A DNA stretch of 64,000 nt, from the NCBI GenBank assembly GCA_020637365.1, contig JACJWE010000002.1, forward strand, positions 744,001 through 808,000. Direction: 5' to 3'. The notes beneath the pieces were generated by a model. The model saw only the letters and a list, made by a program, of their open reading frames with translations. It was not told where the DNA came from and searched no databases. The position numbers and the translations under genes were made by a program. This document shows positions 45,506-55,469 of this stretch, one piece after another; position 1 is the stretch's first letter; each line of letters opens with the position of its first letter. This DNA is from Acidimicrobiia bacterium. Its GTDB lineage: Bacteria; Actinomycetota; Acidimicrobiia; IMCC26256; JAGNEX01.

Positions 45506-47860
45506 ATGGCACAGTCCCGACAATATCTGCCGTTGCCAGATGCTCCCTTCAACGGGGAGATTGGCCAAACCTATAAAGACTCGACACCCGGTAAGTTCGA
45601 AATGAAATCTCCGCCGGATGGCGCTCCCAATGTGGTGCTGATCATGTTGGACGATGTGGGCTTCGGGCAGACCAGCCTCTTCGGTGGTCCCGCACAGACC
45701 CCGGCGCTTGAGAAGTTGGCTGATACCGGTGTTCGGTACAACCGATTTCATACGACCGCACTTTGTTCACCGACCCGAGCGGCGCTGCTTTCAGGGCGCA
45801 ACCACCATACGGTGCACACCGGAAACATCATGGAGCTCGCTACGGCCTACCCCGGTTATGACGGACGTTGGCCAGCGGATGCAGCTTCGATTGCGGCCAT
45901 TTTGACCGGCAATGGCTACAGCAGCGCCGCGTTCGGAAAGTGGCACAACACGCCCGACTATGAGACCAGCCCATCGGGACCGTTCGAACATTGGCCGACA
46001 GGGAAGGGGTTTGAGTATTTCTATGGCTTCCTCGGTGGTGAGGCTGACCAGTGGGCGACACCGCTGATCCGCAATACGTCGCCGGTCGAAACGCCCGCTG
46101 AAGAGGGATGGCATTTCTCTGAGGCCATTGCAGATGACGCGATTGCCTGGATGGGCAAACAAAAGGCGTCGTCGCCAGATAAGCCGTTCTTCGTCTATTG
46201 GGCTCCAGGCGCGGCGCACGCGCCGCATCACGTCGCCAAGGAATGGTCCGACAAGTACAAGGGCAAGTTCGACCACGGTTGGGATCGGCAGCGAGAACTC
46301 ACGTTCAAAAACCAGGTCGATTTGGGTGTCATCCCCGAGGACACCGTCCTGACGCAGCGGCCGGATGAAATTCCGGCATGGGATGACTGCACCGATGATG
46401 AGCGGCGTCTGTACGCCCGGATGCAAGAAGTATTTGCCGGGTTCCTCGAGCACGTCGACGCGCAAGCGGGACGCGTCATCGACGCGTTGGACACCCTGGG
46501 AATACGTGACAACACGCTGGTCATCTACATCGTTGGCGACAACGGCCCCAGCGCCGAAGGCACCTTGACGGGCACGCTCAACAACATGAAGACCCAACAA
46601 GGTTTTCACGACAGCATCGACTACATGCTCGAACGGATCGACGACATCGGTGGGCCCGAATTTGAGAATCACTATCCGGTGCCATGGTGCTGGGCTGGTT
46701 CGTCACCCTTCCAGTGGATGAAGCAGGTTGCGTCACACTTCGGTGGGACCCGCAACGGACTCGTCATGAGCTGGCCGGACAAGATCAAAGATCATGGTGC
46801 TTTGCGAAATCAGTTCCATCACGTGATCGACATTGCGCCGACCATTCTGCAAGCTGCGGGTATCCCCGAGCCTGTCGAAGTCGACGGTGTCCACCAACGC
46901 CCCATCGAAGGCGTGTCGATGGACTACACCTGGGAACATGCCGATGCAAAGAGCAAGCGGGTCACCCAATACTTCGAGATGTTTGGCAACCGCGCCATCT
47001 ATCACGACGGCTGGGTCGCGGGGTGCCGCCACGGGAAACTCCCGTGGCAAATGACTGGTTCCGCCAGCTTTGATGACGACACCTGGGAGCTGTACAACAT
47101 CGAAGACGACTTTTCGCAGGCCAACGACCTGGCCTCGACGGAGCCGAACAAGCTTCGAGAGCTTCAAGACCTGTTCATTTCGGAGGCGGCGACGCACAAC
47201 GTGCTCCCGCTTGATGACAGGTTTGCCGAACGCGCAGATGCCAGCCTGCGACCGAGCTACATCAGGGGCAAGACGCGGTTTGCATACCTGCCGTCGACGA
47301 TCCGCATTCCTGAGGCAAGTTCGCCTCCGACGAAGAACATCGACCACACCATCGCCGCCGAGGTTGAGATCCCCGATGGCGGCGCCGAAGGCGTGTTGGT
47401 GGCCTGCGGTGGTATTACCTCTGGCTACGCCCTCTACGTCAAGGGTGGCAAGCTCGTGTGGGAACACAACTGGTTCGGCCAACAGCGTTATCGGGTCGAA
47501 TCCGACAAACCGCTCCAGTCGGGCGAGCAGATCCTGAGTGCCGAGATCGAATGCGATGACGAAGGCAAACCAGGCACGGGCGGCAAGGTGACGCTTCGGT
47601 CTGGCAAAGATGTGATCGGTACCGGAACCTTCGAAAAGCAGGTGCCTTTTCGGTTCACGGTCAATGAAACGTTCGACGTTGGTTGCGACACCGTGACCCC
47701 GGTGTCTGATCAGTACGAGTCGCCGTTCCCCTTCACTGGCACATTGCAACGCGTCGTGATCGACGTCAGCGGCGATAGCTTCGAGGAATTGGCGACGAAC
47801 GCCACGATCAAATCGACCATCAATGAAGTGAAATCGCGGATCGCCATGGCACTGCAATAG
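45506..47860 (+). CDS. type I sulfatase (arylsulfatase family), probably cytoplasmic
   Basis: About 784 residues from ATG 45506 (GAGGTG at 45495-45500); an upstream ATG at 45467 adds 13 residues. Family motifs: metal-binding Asp pair (VVLIMLDDVGFGQ), CSPTRAALLSGRN with the Cys that becomes formylglycine (C-x-P-x-R), FGKWHN, and VGDNGPSAEG with the second metal site. A C-terminal beta-rich domain (~620-780) is usual in long arylsulfatases. No signal peptide is visible, and no formylglycine-generating enzyme is encoded in the window. Hydrolyses a sulfate ester of unknown identity. Confidence 0.92.
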   Translation: MAQSRQYLPLPDAPFNGEIGQTYKDSTPGKFEMKSPPDGAPNVVLIMLDDVGFGQTSLFGGPAQTPALEKLADTGVRYNRFHTTALCSPTRAALLSGRNHHTVHTGNIMELATAYPGYDGRWPADAASIAAILTGNGYSSAAFGKWHNTPDYETSPSGPFEHWPTGKGFEYFYGFLGGEADQWATPLIRNTSPVETPAEEGWHFSEAIADDAIAWMGKQKASSPDKPFFVYWAPGAAHAPHHVAKEWSDKYKGKFDHGWDRQRELTFKNQVDLGVIPEDTVLTQRPDEIPAWDDCTDDERRLYARMQEVFAGFLEHVDAQAGRVIDALDTLGIRDNTLVIYIVGDNGPSAEGTLTGTLNNMKTQQGFHDSIDYMLERIDDIGGPEFENHYPVPWCWAGSSPFQWMKQVASHFGGTRNGLVMSWPDKIKDHGALRNQFHHVIDIAPTILQAAGIPEPVEVDGVHQRPIEGVSMDYTWEHADAKSKRVTQYFEMFGNRAIYHDGWVAGCRHGKLPWQMTGSASFDDDTWELYNIEDDFSQANDLASTEPNKLRELQDLFISEAATHNVLPLDDRFAERADASLRPSYIRGKTRFAYLPSTIRIPEASSPPTKNIDHTIAAEVEIPDGGAEGVLVACGGITSGYALYVKGGKLVWEHNWFGQQRYRVESDKPLQSGEQILSAEIECDDEGKPGTGGKVTLRSGKDVIGTGTFEKQVPFRFTVNETFDVGCDTVTPVSDQYESPFPFTGTLQRVVIDVSGDSFEELATNATIKSTINEVKSRIAMALQ

Positions 47861-47903
47861 GGACCTGAGGGATCTCACCGAGCCGGTCCGCACGATCATG
47901 TGC

Positions 47904-47945
47904 GCTCAAGGGCGTCGCTCCTCCATGGGGAGGGCGCCCTTGAGC
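47904..47945. terminator. bidirectional hairpin between convergent sulfatase and APC permease genes
   Basis: GCTCAAGGGCG (47904-47914) pairs with CGCCCTTGAGC (47935-47945), 11 bp; the 20-base loop can pair further through CTCC/GGAG. It overlaps the last codons of the permease gene and sits 44 bases after the sulfatase stop. Confidence 0.55.
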
Positions 47946-49195
47946 ATTGACGAGGAAGGCTGGCGTGGTGTTCGGCGCGACGTCAAGAGCGCGACGGACG
48001 CGACGGCAACCGGATAGAGAGCAAACCAACGCAGTGAGCCGAGTGCCACGACCGAGATGACCAGTGCGATGACGCCAAAGTAGCGCCGCGGACTCGTGTT
48101 GGCGGCGATGTAGGCACATGCGGCCAGCACAAAACTCGCAAAGAACGCAGACGCGGCTAGCTCAAAGAGCGTCGCTTGATCGACAACGCCAGCCTGTTCC
48201 AACAAGATGCCCGCCGCAAACACAGACCCGGTCGCTGCGATCGCCGTCGTGGGGGTCCCGCGGCGATCCGTCACGGTGAGCCGCGCTGGCAAGAGCCGCG
48301 CTCGCGCCGTTGCGTAGACGACACGGGAGAAGGCGATGACCACCCCAACCACGTTGGTCATCACGATTGCGAGTCCGACCGTCGTGACGACGGAGCGTCC
48401 CAGACCGCCCCACAGCACTTCGGCTACCGAAGCGACCGGCGACGTCAACACGGCCGGATCGTCAGCGGCCAACGAACGTTGCACTGCCAGCGCAACGGCC
48501 AGATAGGCGACCGAAACCACAACGAAGCTGATCGCGATCGTGCGCGGAAAATCGCGACGCGGCTCGAGGAATTCTTCGGTCATGGTGGCCATCATCTCCC
48601 AGCCGACGAAGGCAAAGAAGACCAGACCCAACCCGTCGATACCGCTGGCGATGTCACCCAGACTTGGGTTGCCAACGCCGTGGTGACCGACAACTGCTCC
48701 GGCGACTCCGATGATGGCCAGGCCCATCACGAAGATTGCTGACAGTACTTTGAGGCCGGTACCGGCAAATTCGGTGCCCCGCATTGCGACACCGACGGCG
48801 ATTCCTAACACAGCACACGCGGTTGGCAGGACGACCCGATCGGTCCCGACCCAATCGCCGACGAGATCGCCTCCGACGACACAGAGTGCGGCACCCCCGG
48901 TCATGGCGGCCAGCAACAAGAACTGCGCAACCCGGGCGGCACCCTTGCCGAGTGTTGGTTCGACGAATCCAGCGATTCCGCCCGCGTTCGGAAACCGAGA
49001 GCCCAGATCGGCGACGATGACAAGCAGCGGCGCTGTCACCCCTGCGGCAAGCACCCACGACCAGACCGCAGCGGCACCCGACCGGTCATAGGCGAGACCT
49101 GGAATCACCAAGATGCCGCCACCGATAACCAACGTGATTGCTAGACCGACCGCTGGCCACAACGTCAAGGTGCGCACAAGCCGATCGTCGTTCAC
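47906..49195 (-). CDS. APC-superfamily amino-acid/amine permease
   Basis: 429 residues, about twelve membrane helices. The first helix carries the APC unwound-helix signature (AVGLAITLVIGGGILVIPG), and helix 6 reads FFAFVGWEMMATMTEEF, as in APC transporters. Helix 8-9 boundaries (FSRVVYATARARLLPARL) also match. Substrate is not readable. It is divergent from the DMT exporter gene at 49319 (123-base gap) and convergent with the sulfatase gene. Confidence 0.85.
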   Translation of the reverse strand: MNDDRLVRTLTLWPAVGLAITLVIGGGILVIPGLAYDRSGAAAVWSWVLAAGVTAPLLVIVADLGSRFPNAGGIAGFVEPTLGKGAARVAQFLLLAAMTGGAALCVVGGDLVGDWVGTDRVVLPTACAVLGIAVGVAMRGTEFAGTGLKVLSAIFVMGLAIIGVAGAVVGHHGVGNPSLGDIASGIDGLGLVFFAFVGWEMMATMTEEFLEPRRDFPRTIAISFVVVSVAYLAVALAVQRSLAADDPAVLTSPVASVAEVLWGGLGRSVVTTVGLAIVMTNVVGVVIAFSRVVYATARARLLPARLTVTDRRGTPTTAIAATGSVFAAGILLEQAGVVDQATLFELAASAFFASFVLAACAYIAANTSPRRYFGVIALVISVVALGSLRWFALYPVAVASVALLTSRRTPRQPSSSMLKGALPMEERRP

Positions 49196-49318
49196 CGAGA
49201 CATCTTCGCACGCGTCGACGACGGTGAAGTTCGGTCTCCGCGGTGCGATGATGGTCGGCTGGCCGCCTCAAACAGAACAAATTCCTGTTCCCGAACGGCC
49301 GCGTTTGACGGGAGTTGC

Positions 49319-50272
49319 ATGGGAGCACTACTGGCGTTGGCATCGGCGGCCGTGTTCGGTGCTGCCGACTTCACCGGCGGCTACGCCACCCGCAAGACAC
49401 CCATCTTGACGGTGACGTTGATCGCAAACGTGGCAGCGTTGTTCATCGCGGCTGCGATTGTCGCGGTCGTTGGGGGTGTGTGGACCCCCCGGACGGTTGG
49501 GTGGTCGGCCGCTGCGGGCGTCTGCGGTCTGACGGGGATCACCTTTTTGTATTTGGGTCTCGCGCAAGGACCTCACAGGATCGTGAGTCCGATGACAGCC
49601 GTCGTTTCGGCCATCATTCCGGTCGTCTTCGGTCTGATTACACAAGGGTTGCCCGACCTGCGAGTGGCTATAGGTATCGCTTTGGCGGCCCCCGCTATCT
49701 GGTTGGTGGCGGGCGGCGATGGTGCGCCCGACGGCGACGGCGACGGCGACGTCGGCGCCCGGCCTGCGGGCTATCTCGACGCTGATCACGGCAAGGATGC
49801 CTCAACTGTTGGTCCCGTCGACCCTGCGATGAGCGATGTGGTCGCGTCGGGGTCGGGAACGGGTCGATTTGATCAGAGGGCCTTGAAGCTGACGTTGGCC
49901 GCCGGGTTGGGGTTTGGGCTGTTTTTCGTGTGTATGGCACAGACCGGCGACGACGCAGGAGCTGTTCCGCTCATCGTCGCCAAAGCGACGTCCACGATCG
50001 TGGTTGTTGTCGTGGCGTATGTTCGGCGACGCCACATGACGCGGCCGAACGGTCTGGGTCTGCCCATAATGGCCGGGACACTGGATATGACGGCGAACGG
50101 CTTGTTTCTGGCGGCAACCCGCCAAGGAGATCTGGCGACCGTCGGAGCGTTAACCAACCTCTTTCCCGTGACCACCGTCCTCTTGGCCGTGATCGTCCTT
50201 CGTGAACGCCTGACACTGCCTCAAGTCGCTGGCCTCCTGCTCGCCATCACGGCTGCAGCGTTGCTGAGCTAG
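49319..50272 (+). CDS. EamA/DMT-family transporter
   Basis: 317 residues in two EamA repeats of five helices each (helices starting GALLALASAAVFGAADFTGG and LKLTLAAGLGFGLFFVCMA). The last repeat ends LFPVTTVLLAVIVLRERLT, the classic DMT signature. The repeats are joined by an unusually long loop (about 145-190) with a GDGDGDGD run. Start at ATG 49319 with GACGGGA (49307-49313) upstream. Likely a metabolite exporter. Confidence 0.85.
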   Translation: MGALLALASAAVFGAADFTGGYATRKTPILTVTLIANVAALFIAAAIVAVVGGVWTPRTVGWSAAAGVCGLTGITFLYLGLAQGPHRIVSPMTAVVSAIIPVVFGLITQGLPDLRVAIGIALAAPAIWLVAGGDGAPDGDGDGDVGARPAGYLDADHGKDASTVGPVDPAMSDVVASGSGTGRFDQRALKLTLAAGLGFGLFFVCMAQTGDDAGAVPLIVAKATSTIVVVVVAYVRRRHMTRPNGLGLPIMAGTLDMTANGLFLAATRQGDLATVGALTNLFPVTTVLLAVIVLRERLTLPQVAGLLLAITAAALLS

Positions 50273-50526
50273 CGCCCCTGGCCGGGATTCGCGACGACGA
50301 TCAACACGCCGCCGCCCGGGTCCTCATCAAGTTCAAGGGGCGGGCGAAGATTCTCGGTTGAGGTTGGCTCGGCAGCGCCGGGCCACGTGCGGACTTGAAA
50401 TGTAGTCGCCGTCGCGAGTCTCTAAGCGGCGAGCTTATGGACTAAGCATTACTGCTGAGAACACAGTCGTCATCGGGCCGCCAAGACCGTGAATGCACGA
50501 CGGTTCCCCTCAGGAGGAGGTGCAAG
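50273..50526. other. 254-bp intergenic stretch
   Basis: It holds the promoter region of the small membrane-protein gene. On the minus strand an open frame without a start (about 49 residues, ending LIVVANPGQGR) could be a gene remnant; I recognise no family. Confidence 0.25.
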
Positions 50527-50988
50527 ATGATTCGACCGCTCGCTTGGCTGTGGGCCGGTGTGGTGATCGGAGTGTCGTTCATAGCCACGCCGATCAAGTT
50601 CACCGCTGACAGCCTGACCCGTCCGGTAGCCCTCGATGTGGGGCGCGCGACCTTCCACGCTCTCGCCCTCACCGAATGGGTTTTGCTCGCTGTGCTGGCG
50701 CTGCTCATCTGGAGGGAACACTGGGCAGGACGCCGCGTACCCCGAGCCGTTGTCTGGTGTGCGGGGTTCATTCTCGTGGTTCTGGTCCTTCAAACCGGAT
50801 GGTTGCTGCCCGCGCTCGATGAGCGTGTCGAGTCGATCATCGACGGAATCGAGCCCCCTCCTTCACCGCTCCACATGGTGTATGGGGTCCTTGAAGTGGC
50901 CAAGGTCTTCGCGCTGATCGCTCTGGGAGTAGTCGCTCCACCACTCGCCGATCGGCAGACAAATCGCCAGACCAGACGGAGCCGATGA
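50527..50988 (+). CDS. small four-helix membrane protein (DUF4149/TMEM205-like)
   Basis: 153 residues with helices at about 5-22, 45-65, 75-95 and 118-138. The first helix and loop (WLWAGVVIGVSFIATPIKF) resemble the W-x-G...P-x-K-F pattern of DUF4149-type proteins. A very strong ribosome-binding site (GGAGGAGGTG, 50512-50521) precedes the ATG. The gene is followed within about 130-220 bases by the next, frameshifted membrane protein. Function unknown. Confidence 0.65.
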   Translation: MIRPLAWLWAGVVIGVSFIATPIKFTADSLTRPVALDVGRATFHALALTEWVLLAVLALLIWREHWAGRRVPRAVVWCAGFILVVLVLQTGWLLPALDERVESIIDGIEPPPSPLHMVYGVLEVAKVFALIALGVVAPPLADRQTNRQTRRSR

Positions 50989-51123
50989 ACCTGCCGGTCT
51001 CGTCGCATGACGACCTGGATTCGGTCCCCGAACTCATCGGGCGCGCTGAAGCGTTGCCCATGAGCACCCGTCGGGAACATCTGACGAGAATCCTCCGCCG
51101 CCGACTGGCGGGCGGACGGCTAG

Positions 51124-52332
51124 GCCGTCAAAGGCAGAAACACAGGAGGCCCTCGCTACGACAACCGAGTCGCCATCGTCCAGGGGCATGCCAAGGCGGG
51201 ACTTCTTGTCGCTGTGGCCTTCGTTGTTGCCGCCGCCGTTGCCTCAGCCGCGCCGACGGATGACCGCTGGCTCGCCCTGCACCTGTTTGTTGTGGGTGCG
51301 CTCGGAACGGCGATCTCTGCCACCACCCAGTTGCTGGCGGTCACCTGGTCAGCTGCTCCAGCGCCCGACGATAAGGTGGTTCGGTCGCAAGCTGGTGCTG
51401 TTCGCAGCGGGCACCGCATGCATCGCTGTTGGACGGCAGTCGAGTCTCGACGGCTTGACCATCATCGGCGGTGTTGGGGTGGTTGCCGCGTTGAGTGTGC
51501 TGATCATCACCCTGGGCAACATTCGGGGTTCCAGCGCAACCGACAGATTCGCGCCAGCGATCGACGCCTACATGACTGCAGCCGTGTGTGGAATGTGCGG
51601 GGTGGCGGTCGGAACGCTCATGGCGACCGCCCACATCGACGTCGACTGGATCGTTCGTGTCGCTCGGGCGCATGCCGCACTGAACGTCTTTGGGTTCGTC
51701 GGCCTGGTGATCGCTGGCACGCTTCCGTACTTCGTGGCGACGCAGGCACGTATGAAGATGTCGCCGCGGGCAACCCCCAACGCTTGCGACAGGCGAACGG
51801 GCTGCTCTTCGTAGCTGTGATGATCACCGTTGTCGGCCATGGTATCGACATGGGGTGGGTCGCCGCGGTGGGATATGGCGCCTGCGCGGCCGGTCTGGGC
51901 TTTGTGGCGAGTTTGCTGCCGCGTCCAGGGCGTCGCCAGTATGACTGGGCCGGACCCCGCCTCCTGCAACTCGGCCTCAGGCTCATCTGGTGGATCGGCG
52001 TGACCGTCGCGGGGGCGACCAGTGTCGTTCGCGGCGTTGATGCCGACACGTCGCTGATCGAGCCCCTCGTCATCGGTGGGTACGCCCAAATCCTCATCGG
52101 TTCGCTTGCCTACTTCGGGCCCGTTCTGCGCGCCGGTGGACATAAGCGACTATCGGCTGGATTCGCTCTGACCCGGTCATGGGCATCGCTCGTTGGTCTG
52201 AACATCGCCGCGGTTGGTGCGGTTATCGGAAGCGGTCCACTTTTCGCAGCGGCCTTGTTGGTGTGCACTCTCGATGTGGTCGTCCGAACCGGTCGCCTTC
52301 TCATCCCAGCCTCCGCCAGCTCCTCTACGTAA
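51124..52332 (+). CDS. multi-helix membrane protein with two frame breaks
   Basis: Reading frame 51124 to ~51380 gives HAKAGLLVAVAFVVAAAVAS and LHLFVVGALGTAISATTQLL. A break near 51380 moves to a frame with WFGRKLVLFAAGTACIAV and IGGVGVVAALSVLIITLGNI (to ~51770). A second break near 51770-51790 returns to the first frame (ANGLLFVAVMITVVGHGIDMG to the stop at 52332). Corrected, it is about 390-400 residues with ten or so helices. The HLFVVGA...TWSAAPAP segment resembles the membrane region of actinobacterial copper-nitrite-reductase-like proteins as I remember them; that link is weak. No clean start codon is seen between 51124 and GTG 51214; the start may lie at ATG 51060 behind another break. 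Confidence 0.5.
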   Translation, partial: AVKGRNTGGPRYDNRVAIVQGHAKAGLLVAVAFVVAAAVASAAPTDDRWLALHLFVVGALGTAISATTQLLAVTWSAAPAPDDKVVRSQAGAVRSGHRMHRCWTAVESRRLDHHRRCWGGCRVECADHHPGQHSGFQRNRQIRASDRRLHDCSRVWNVRGGGRNAHGDRPHRRRLDRSCRSGACRTERLWVRRPGDRWHASVLRGDAGTYEDVAAGNPQRLRQANGLLFVAVMITVVGHGIDMGWVAAVGYGACAAGLGFVASLLPRPGRRQYDWAGPRLLQLGLRLIWWIGVTVAGATSVVRGVDADTSLIEPLVIGGYAQILIGSLAYFGPVLRAGGHKRLSAGFALTRSWASLVGLNIAAVGAVIGSGPLFAAALLVCTLDVVVRTGRLLIPASASSST

Positions 52333-52515
52333 AGGTGAGTCGGGTCGCCAACGACGTGGCGCCGACGACTCGCGTTGGCGCGCCGAGACGTCGACAGTCG
52401 CACTGTCGACGAGCCCACGTTCGAACTCGTGAGCCCCGCACCGACACCGCCCGTCTCGATCGGCGGCGACAAAGGGTTGGGGATGCCGGATAGGTTGCTG
52501 GCTTCGTCGAGCCGT

Positions 52516-52560
52516 CCGGTGTCCGGCTATCCGGTGTCCGGCCAGCCGGTGTCGGAGCGC
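52516..52560. repeat. three tandem 15-bp repeats in front of the MBL hydrolase gene
   Basis: CCGGTGTCCGGCTAT, CCGGTGTCCGGCCAG and CCGGTGTCGGAGCGC follow each other directly. They end 15 bases before the ATG at 52576, so they lie in the 5' leader, where copy number could affect translation. Confidence 0.7.
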
Positions 52561-52575
52561 CTTTGGGAGTGAGAC

Positions 52576-53370
52576 ATGATCGTTCATCATTTGAACTGCG
52601 GCACCATTCGCCTCCCCGGCGTCAATTTGGTCTGCCACGTCCTCGTCGTGGAGTGTGCTGATCGGCTGGTCCTGGTGGATTCAGGCTTTGGGATGGCAGA
52701 TGTCACCCATCCACGGCAACGACTTGGTGCGTTGTCGCCCATTATGGGGCGCCACCTTTCTGAGTCGACGACAGCGATCCGTCAGATCGAACGGCTCGGT
52801 CACTCGGCCGACGATGTCCGCGACATCGTGTTGACCCACCTCGATGTCGACCACATCGGCGGTATTTCGGACTTTCCGCATGCCCGCGTGCATACCTCTG
52901 CCGCCGAGGTGCTCGCGGCGATCACTCGACCCAACCTCAAAGCGAAATTCCGGTTCGGTGCGGCGCGACGGGACTATTCCGACCGATTCGTCGAGCACAC
53001 ACCAGACGGTGAGGCGTGGATGGGCTTTGCAGCAGCCAAAGAACTCACCGACATCTCGCCGGGGATTGTCATGATCCCGCTTGCTGGTCATACCTCGGGC
53101 CACGTCGCTGTGGGCATCGAGACGGAGGGACGGTGGTTGATTCACGCAGGTGATGCGTTCTTTCACCGGGGCGCGATCGACCGGTCTGTTTCTCAACCAC
53201 GGATCCTCAAACTCGTTGAACGTTTCGACGCGGTCGGGAGCTATCGCTCCGTGGTCGCCAACCACGACCGACTCGCCGAAATTCAACGCGACAAGGCAGG
53301 CGAGCTCGAGATCTTTTGTGCCCATGACGCTGAGAGCCTTCGCCTTGCCCAACAGCGATCGGCGCAGTGA
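52576..53370 (+). CDS. MBL-fold metallo-hydrolase
   Basis: 264 residues. The metal motif is THLDVDHIGG (HxDxDH, where HxHxDH is canonical), followed by GHTSGH, the bridging Asp in IHAGDAFF, and the last ligand FCAHD. Asp in place of the first-pair His (HLDVDH) is typical of AHL-lactonase/AttM-like and other MBL subgroups, so lactonase-like or other esterase activity is possible. GGGAGTGA precedes the ATG. No signal peptide. Confidence 0.85.
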   Translation: MIVHHLNCGTIRLPGVNLVCHVLVVECADRLVLVDSGFGMADVTHPRQRLGALSPIMGRHLSESTTAIRQIERLGHSADDVRDIVLTHLDVDHIGGISDFPHARVHTSAAEVLAAITRPNLKAKFRFGAARRDYSDRFVEHTPDGEAWMGFAAAKELTDISPGIVMIPLAGHTSGHVAVGIETEGRWLIHAGDAFFHRGAIDRSVSQPRILKLVERFDAVGSYRSVVANHDRLAEIQRDKAGELEIFCAHDAESLRLAQQRSAQ

Positions 53371-53495
53371 GCGCGCTCAATCATCGGTGAGCTGTCGAGC
53401 AACGACTCGAAGTGCGCCTTGAGTCGGTCCACAACGACGCGGAAATTTTCGTCTCGCGATACGCAATGTGGCGGTCGTATGACTTGGTCGTGGTG

Positions 53496-53984
53496 ATGGA
53501 GCGGCGCGCGGGTGACTTCGAGCAGTGGTACAGGGATGCTCATCCTGGATTGGGCGCGTCTTTGACGGTCGTGTTGGGCGATGCATCGCTTGCTCAGGAG
53601 TCGGTGGACGAGGCGTTTAGCCGAGCACTGCAACGATGGGATCGGGTTTCTCAAATGGAATCTCCCAGGGGCTGGGTCTACCGCGTGGCGCTCAACGATG
53701 CCCGTCGCCGCCTCCGACGAGCAGGCCTCGAGCGGCGTCTGTTGAGAACCTCACGAATCTCACCGGTTGCGCCGCCAGCTGGTGAACTTTGGCTCGTCGT
53801 TTCCGAACTGCCGCAACGACAGCGCGAAGCCGTGGTACTGCGCCACGTTGGCGAGCTGCGCGAGAACGAGATCGCCGAAGCCATGGGGATTACCCGCGGA
53901 ACGGTTTCAGCAACCTTGCGAGCCGCGTACCGTTCACTCCGGGTAGCGATCGACGATTCGCAAGAGGTTGGAGCACAGCAATGA
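53496..53984 (+). CDS. ECF-type RNA polymerase sigma factor
   Basis: About 162 residues from the ATG at 53496 (MERRAGDFEQWYRDAHPGL), where ECF factors normally begin; ATG 53466 and GTG 53412 are in-frame alternatives. Region 2 is LAQESVDEAFSRALQRWDRV and PRGWVYRVALNDARRRLRR; region 4 is LPQRQREAVVLRHVGELREN plus the HTH IAEAMGITRGTVSATLRAAY. Its stop overlaps the start of the following membrane-protein gene (ATGA), the usual arrangement for a sigma factor and its anti-sigma partner. Confidence 0.88.
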   Translation: MERRAGDFEQWYRDAHPGLGASLTVVLGDASLAQESVDEAFSRALQRWDRVSQMESPRGWVYRVALNDARRRLRRAGLERRLLRTSRISPVAPPAGELWLVVSELPQRQREAVVLRHVGELRENEIAEAMGITRGTVSATLRAAYRSLRVAIDDSQEVGAQQ

Positions 53985-55469
53985 ACCTCGACCTTGATCG
54001 ACTCGCGCAAGAAGTCCGCGAGTCGCAACCGACCAGGCTGTCGACGGTCGAGCACCTCCAGCGGCGGAACCGTCGTCGAACGCAGCGACGGTTCACCTGG
54101 GCAGGTTTGGCAGCCGCACCGGTCCTGATGCTCTTGGTCGTCATCGCAGTCTCCGTTTTCGGTACCCATGGCGGCCCCGCTCAACGGGTCACGGCCGCCG
54201 ATTCCGCTGAAGCTCGGGTGCCCGCGTCGACCCCGACTTTGCCTTCCGAATCCAGCCCTGAAACCTCCCCATCGCCGTATCCAACCACCTCGATGTTTGA
54301 AGGAGGGTCGCTTGGCTTCTCCCTCCCGGACGTGGTGGGGCAACCGGTCCGCAAGGCGAGAGAAGCGTTGCAACAGTTCGGTCTGGTCGTCACGATCTCG
54401 GCGTCGACGGTGCGCGGCGCCGACATCGGCACGGTGCTGGTGACCGACCCGCCGTCAGGAACATCGGTGGTGCGCGGGCAGACGGTCTCGGTCGTGGTGC
54501 AAGACGGTCCGTCGCAGACGCCACAAGAAGCAGAGCGAGACCAGGTAGTCCCCGAAATTGCCGCCCTTCCCAGCGCTGTGCGGATCAACCAAAGTCGGTA
54601 CGGCGACGGGCGCAGGCCGGACGAGCGTTCAGACAGCGGACGGCGTATGGATCATCTCCAAACCGGACGAGACGGCGCTGGACGGCAAGCTTGACGGCTG
54701 CCTGCTGGGCGACACCGCAGGAGTGTACGGCCGTGACTATGTCTGCGTCTCCACATACACAGAGATCCTGTTGCTCGATGAACAGACCGATCAGATCCTG
54801 CGGGCGTATCCCTTCCCCGATGTTCCGCCTCGGTCGCTGACCGTGGGTGCGCATGCCCTGTATTGCGTGGGGCAGGGCGATGGGGGTGTGACCGATTCGG
54901 TCTTGTGTCGGATCGATCACGACAGCCTTGACATCGTGGTCAGGGTGTTCGCCGAGCTGGGGCAGCAGGTGTTGCCTAAGGATACGTGGACACCCGACGG
55001 TTGGACGGTCGATGAGCGCAACGATCTCGACCTGTTCCAAAACCTTCAGACGGACAGCGCTGGAGTGACCATCACGGGGGCAGACGGATCCACCCTCGTC
55101 GATCCAGACACTCTCGAACTGCTCGATTTCGTGGTACCGAGTCGACGAAGCGGCCCATGGAGCGAACCACCCGAAGGCGCCGTCATGTTCGGGCCATTTC
55201 CATATTGGGAGCCAGCAGCGGCATCCGTTGAGGGCAACTCGGTAACGATTCACTTCACCGGCGGTGCCGAATACGCACCCGGGAAACAATGTTCGAATGC
55301 GTACACCGCGATCGTTGACGAGATGGCCGATGAGGTGGTGGTCAGAATGTTCAGCTGGGGCAATCCTCGGGTGGGTACGAATACGACCTGCGCCGCGCTG
55401 GGGTTTTCCCGCCAGCTGACCTTTGTCCTCGACAGTCCGCTCGGTAACCGCCCGGTACGCAAAGGATGA
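53981..55469 (+). CDS. membrane-anchored PASTA-domain protein, probable anti-sigma/sensor, frameshifted
   Basis: Start ATG 53981 overlaps the sigma-factor stop. A cytoplasmic N terminus of ~45 residues and one membrane helix (GLAAAPVLMLLVVIAVSVFG) lead to a Pro/Ser/Thr-rich linker and a PASTA domain (LPDVVGQPVRKAREALQQFG, GTVLVTDPPSGTSVVRGQTV). A frame break near 54595 separates this from a long C-terminal beta-rich region (GVWIISKPDETALDGKLDG to the stop at 55469). Uncorrected it ends at 54694. PASTA domains bind peptidoglycan fragments or beta-lactams (family knowledge), so the protein may release the sigma factor on a cell-wall signal. No canonical zinc anti-sigma motif is seen. Confidence 0.6.

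Noticed and set aside
50281..50435. Minus-strand stretch that could be the end of a protein (LIVVANPGQGR)
   Set aside because: No start codon and no family recognised; too little for a gene call.
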